From JAPPHA01 sp965220985 (GTDB lineage Bacteria; Pseudomonadota; Alphaproteobacteria; Rhodobacterales; Rhodobacteraceae): a DNA stretch of 64,000 nucleotides. Of this stretch, positions 62,048 to 64,000 are shown piece after piece (within the stretch, counting starts at the first letter, position 1; each line of letters begins with the position of its first letter). The stretch is taken from the NCBI GenBank assembly GCA_965220985.1, contig OZ244854.1, positions 4,154,001-4,218,000 on the forward strand, read 5' to 3'. The notes under the pieces are model-generated. The model was not told the origin of the DNA, made no database searches, and saw only the letters and a program-made list of their open reading frames with translations. The position numbers and the translations under genes are program-made.

Positions 62048-63337
62048 ATGATTGACGTCGATCGAATGCTGAACGAGGTCGGAGCGCGTCGCGACGATCT
62101 GGTTCAATTGACCAGAGATCTTCTGGCAATCCCGACCGTCAATCCGCCGGGTCGACATTACCTCGACATCTGCCAGTTGCTTGGGACGCGCCTCGAGCGC
62201 ACCGGGTTTCAGGTCGAACTCCTTCGCGCCATCGACTCGCCTGGCGACTCGATGCGCCATCCCCGCTGGAATCTGGTCGCGCGCCGCGAGGGCGCCGGCC
62301 CCGGTCCGTGCGTTCATTTCAACGGACACACCGACGTCGTCGCCGTCGGCGAGGACTGGACCAGGGATCCGTTCGCCGGCGAGGTCGCGGACGGGCGGGT
62401 CTATGGCCGCGGCGCATGCGACATGAAAGGCGGGCTTGCGACAGCGATCGTCGCCGCCGAGACCTTTGCTGACCTCGTGCCCGGATTCCGTGGCGCCATC
62501 GAGATTTCCGCGACTGCCGATGAAGAGACCGGCGGTTTCGGGGGCGTGGCCTGGCTGGCCCAAAAAGGCTGGTTCGATCCGAGCCGGGTGCAGCACGTGG
62601 TCATTCCCGAACCGCTCAACAAGGATCGGATCTGCCTCGGCCATCGCGGCGTCTGGTGGGCCGAGATCGAGACGAAGGGGCGGATCGCCCATGGTTCGAT
62701 GCCGTTCCTCGGCGACTGCGCCGTCCGGCACATGGGCGCCGTGCTCAGCGCGTTCGAGGCCGACCTCTACCCGCTGCTTGCGACCAAGTCGACGGAAATG
62801 CCGGTCGTCCCCGCTGGCGCTCGCCAATCGACGATGAACATCAATTGCATACACGGCGGGGAGCCTGAGCAGGATGCCGAGTTCGACGGCTTTCCCGCAC
62901 CATGCGTTCCGGACCGATGTCGCCTGATCATCGATCGGCGATTCCTGTTCGAGGAGAGCCTCGACGAGGTCAAGAACGAGGTCGGCGACATCCTTGCCCG
63001 ACTCCGCGCGGAACGTCCGGGGTTCGACTGCTCGATTCGCGATCTGTTCGAAGTCCTCCCGGTCATGACCGAACGGGACGCGCCAATCGTTGAAAGCGTC
63101 GGCGATGCCATCCACCGCATTCTTGGTCGCGAACCGGAATTTGTCGTCTCGCCGGGCACCTACGACCAGAAGCATATTGACCGGATCGGCCAAATGAAGA
63201 ACTGTATCGCCTACGGACCCGGAATACTCGATCTTGCCCATCAACCGGACGAGTGGATCGGCATCGATGACATGGTCGACAGCGCACGCGTCATGTCGAT
63301 CACGCTGGCCACGCTGCTCGCGGATGGGTTTCGCTGA
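62048..63337 (+). CDS. M20-family deacylase (ArgE/DapE type)
   Basis: This 429-residue di-zinc amidohydrolase shows HFNGHTDVVAVGEDW, GRGACDMKGGLATAIVAAE, the catalytic Glu and metal Glu in TADEETGGFGG, a VIPEPLN ligand and the C-terminal GTYDQKHID. Related enzymes remove acyl groups from amino acids (ArgE, DapE). An ABC binding-protein gene starts 41 bases downstream, so it may process an imported N-acyl amino acid or peptide. Confidence 0.92.
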   Translation: MIDVDRMLNEVGARRDDLVQLTRDLLAIPTVNPPGRHYLDICQLLGTRLERTGFQVELLRAIDSPGDSMRHPRWNLVARREGAGPGPCVHFNGHTDVVAVGEDWTRDPFAGEVADGRVYGRGACDMKGGLATAIVAAETFADLVPGFRGAIEISATADEETGGFGGVAWLAQKGWFDPSRVQHVVIPEPLNKDRICLGHRGVWWAEIETKGRIAHGSMPFLGDCAVRHMGAVLSAFEADLYPLLATKSTEMPVVPAGARQSTMNINCIHGGEPEQDAEFDGFPAPCVPDRCRLIIDRRFLFEESLDEVKNEVGDILARLRAERPGFDCSIRDLFEVLPVMTERDAPIVESVGDAIHRILGREPEFVVSPGTYDQKHIDRIGQMKNCIAYGPGILDLAHQPDEWIGIDDMVDSARVMSITLATLLADGFR

Positions 63338-63378
63338 ACGTCGGCGATCAGTCGGCGTCACATCATGGAGGAATGGAC

Positions 63379-64000
63379 ATGTTCAGGACAATTTCTGCAA
63401 CGCTTGCGGGTCTCCTGGTTTCGGCATCGCTGGGTGTCGGGGCGGGAGCTGCAAAGGACACGATCACGATCGGGATGCAGCTCGAGCCGCCCAATCTGGA
63501 TCCGACCGGCGGCGCTGCGGCCGCGATCGACGAGGTCGTTTACGCCAACATCTTCGAGGGACTGACGCGCTTTCGGGCCGATGGATCGATTCGGCCTGCA
63601 CTCGCCGAATCGTGGGACATCTCCGACGACGGCACGGTCTACACCTTCCACCTGCGTGAGGGGGTGAGCTTCCACGACGGCAGCGGGTTTGACGCCGATG
63701 ACGTCAAGTTTTCGCTGGATCGGGCGCGAGCCGAGGATTCGACCAATGCGCAGAAGGCGCTTTTTGCCGGCATCACCGATGTCGCCGTTGTCGATCCCGC
63801 CACGGTTCAGGTCACGCTGAGCAATCCGGATGGAGGATTTACAACCAAAATGGCCTGGGGCGACGCCGTGATCGTTGCGCCCGAGACCATTGATCAGGCG
63901 GCAACCAACCCGGTCGGCACCGGACCGTTCGTCTTCGATGAATGGATTCAGGGGGACCAGGTCAGGATCGTTCGAAACGCGGAATACTGGGGCGAACCCG
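63379..64000 (+). CDS. ABC transporter substrate-binding protein, family 5, N-terminal part
   Basis: The frame runs off the window after 207 codons. A signal peptide MFRTISATLAGLLVSASLGVGAGAA leads into DTITIGMQLEPPNLDPTGGAAAAIDEVVYANIFEGLTRF and PALAESWDISDDGTVYTFHLREGVSFHDGSGFDADDVKFS, the opening of DppA/OppA-type proteins. GGAGG lies seven bases before ATG 63379; an ATG two codons earlier is too close to it. Likely followed by permease and ATPase genes. Confidence 0.92.
   Translation, partial: MFRTISATLAGLLVSASLGVGAGAAKDTITIGMQLEPPNLDPTGGAAAAIDEVVYANIFEGLTRFRADGSIRPALAESWDISDDGTVYTFHLREGVSFHDGSGFDADDVKFSLDRARAEDSTNAQKALFAGITDVAVVDPATVQVTLSNPDGGFTTKMAWGDAVIVAPETIDQAATNPVGTGPFVFDEWIQGDQVRIVRNAEYWGEP

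Noticed and set aside
61834..62049. 71-codon minus-strand frame overlapping the start of the M20 peptidase gene
   Set aside because: No domain and it would overlap the start of a clear gene.

Overview
The window is a stretch of bacterial chromosome, high in G+C (about 60% by eye). It looks alphaproteobacterial, probably near Rhodobacterales or Rhodospirillales. Evidence for this: the aa3 oxidase cluster ctaC-ctaB-(small membrane protein)-ctaG-ctaE lacks ctaD, as in Paracoccus and Rhodobacter; tldD lies beside it; mce is paired with a DUF1467 gene; hom, glpX and recJ are neighbours; and there are Bpt, Cox-type molybdenum hydroxylases and TRAP transporters. No prophage, IS element or CRISPR array was seen.

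Layout. 1-2.8 kb: cytochrome c oxidase subunit II and assembly genes (minus). 3.2-5.9 kb: a DUF429 protein and TldD. 6.2-12.7 kb: one giant Calx-beta-repeat autotransporter. 13.4-16.8 kb: pgi, then a RelE/Phd-type toxin-antitoxin pair lying between direct repeats and next to a decayed second copy of the pgi 5' region. 16.9-20.8 kb: an atypical SDR, a DUF1428 protein and topoisomerase I. 21.2-24.9 kb: a three-subunit molybdenum hydroxylase (form-II CoxL motif). 25.2-26.0 kb: a small PAAR-like protein translationally coupled to an unknown partner. 26.2-35.1 kb: housekeeping genes (mce, DUF1467, nadK, glyA, a small lipoprotein, hom, an XRE regulator, glpX, recJ, tRNA-Glu). 35.3-37.8 kb: deoA, DUF1028, RidA.

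38.1-47.1 kb is a catabolic island. A four-gene operon with overlapping or closely spaced genes (acyl-CoA dehydrogenase, SDR, DUF993 aldolase-like protein, TIM-barrel epimerase) is followed by a GlcG/HbpS-type protein, an aldo-keto reductase, a TetR regulator, a CoA-transferase and an enoyl-CoA hydratase. Three near-identical palindromes (consensus GTAACCANNNGGTTAC) lie at the promoters of three transcription units around the TetR gene. I infer one TetR-controlled regulon for an unknown carboxylate or sugar-acid pathway.

47.3-55.8 kb: bpt, an enlarged TRAP transporter operon with a TakP-like binding protein, and the divergent ilvB-ilvN operon. Upstream of dctP are four tandem hairpins at 44-48 bp spacing. 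Upstream of ilvB is a complete attenuator: a leader peptide rich in Ile, Val and Leu that is probably leaderless, followed by an intrinsic terminator. 55.9-59.4 kb: homoprotocatechuate meta-cleavage genes hpaF, hpaD, hpaG and hpaH, with hpaE reduced to a C-terminal stub. 59.5-64.0 kb: an enolase-superfamily enzyme, a threonine dehydratase-like enzyme, tRNA-Ser, an M20 peptidase and the start of a family-5 ABC binding protein.
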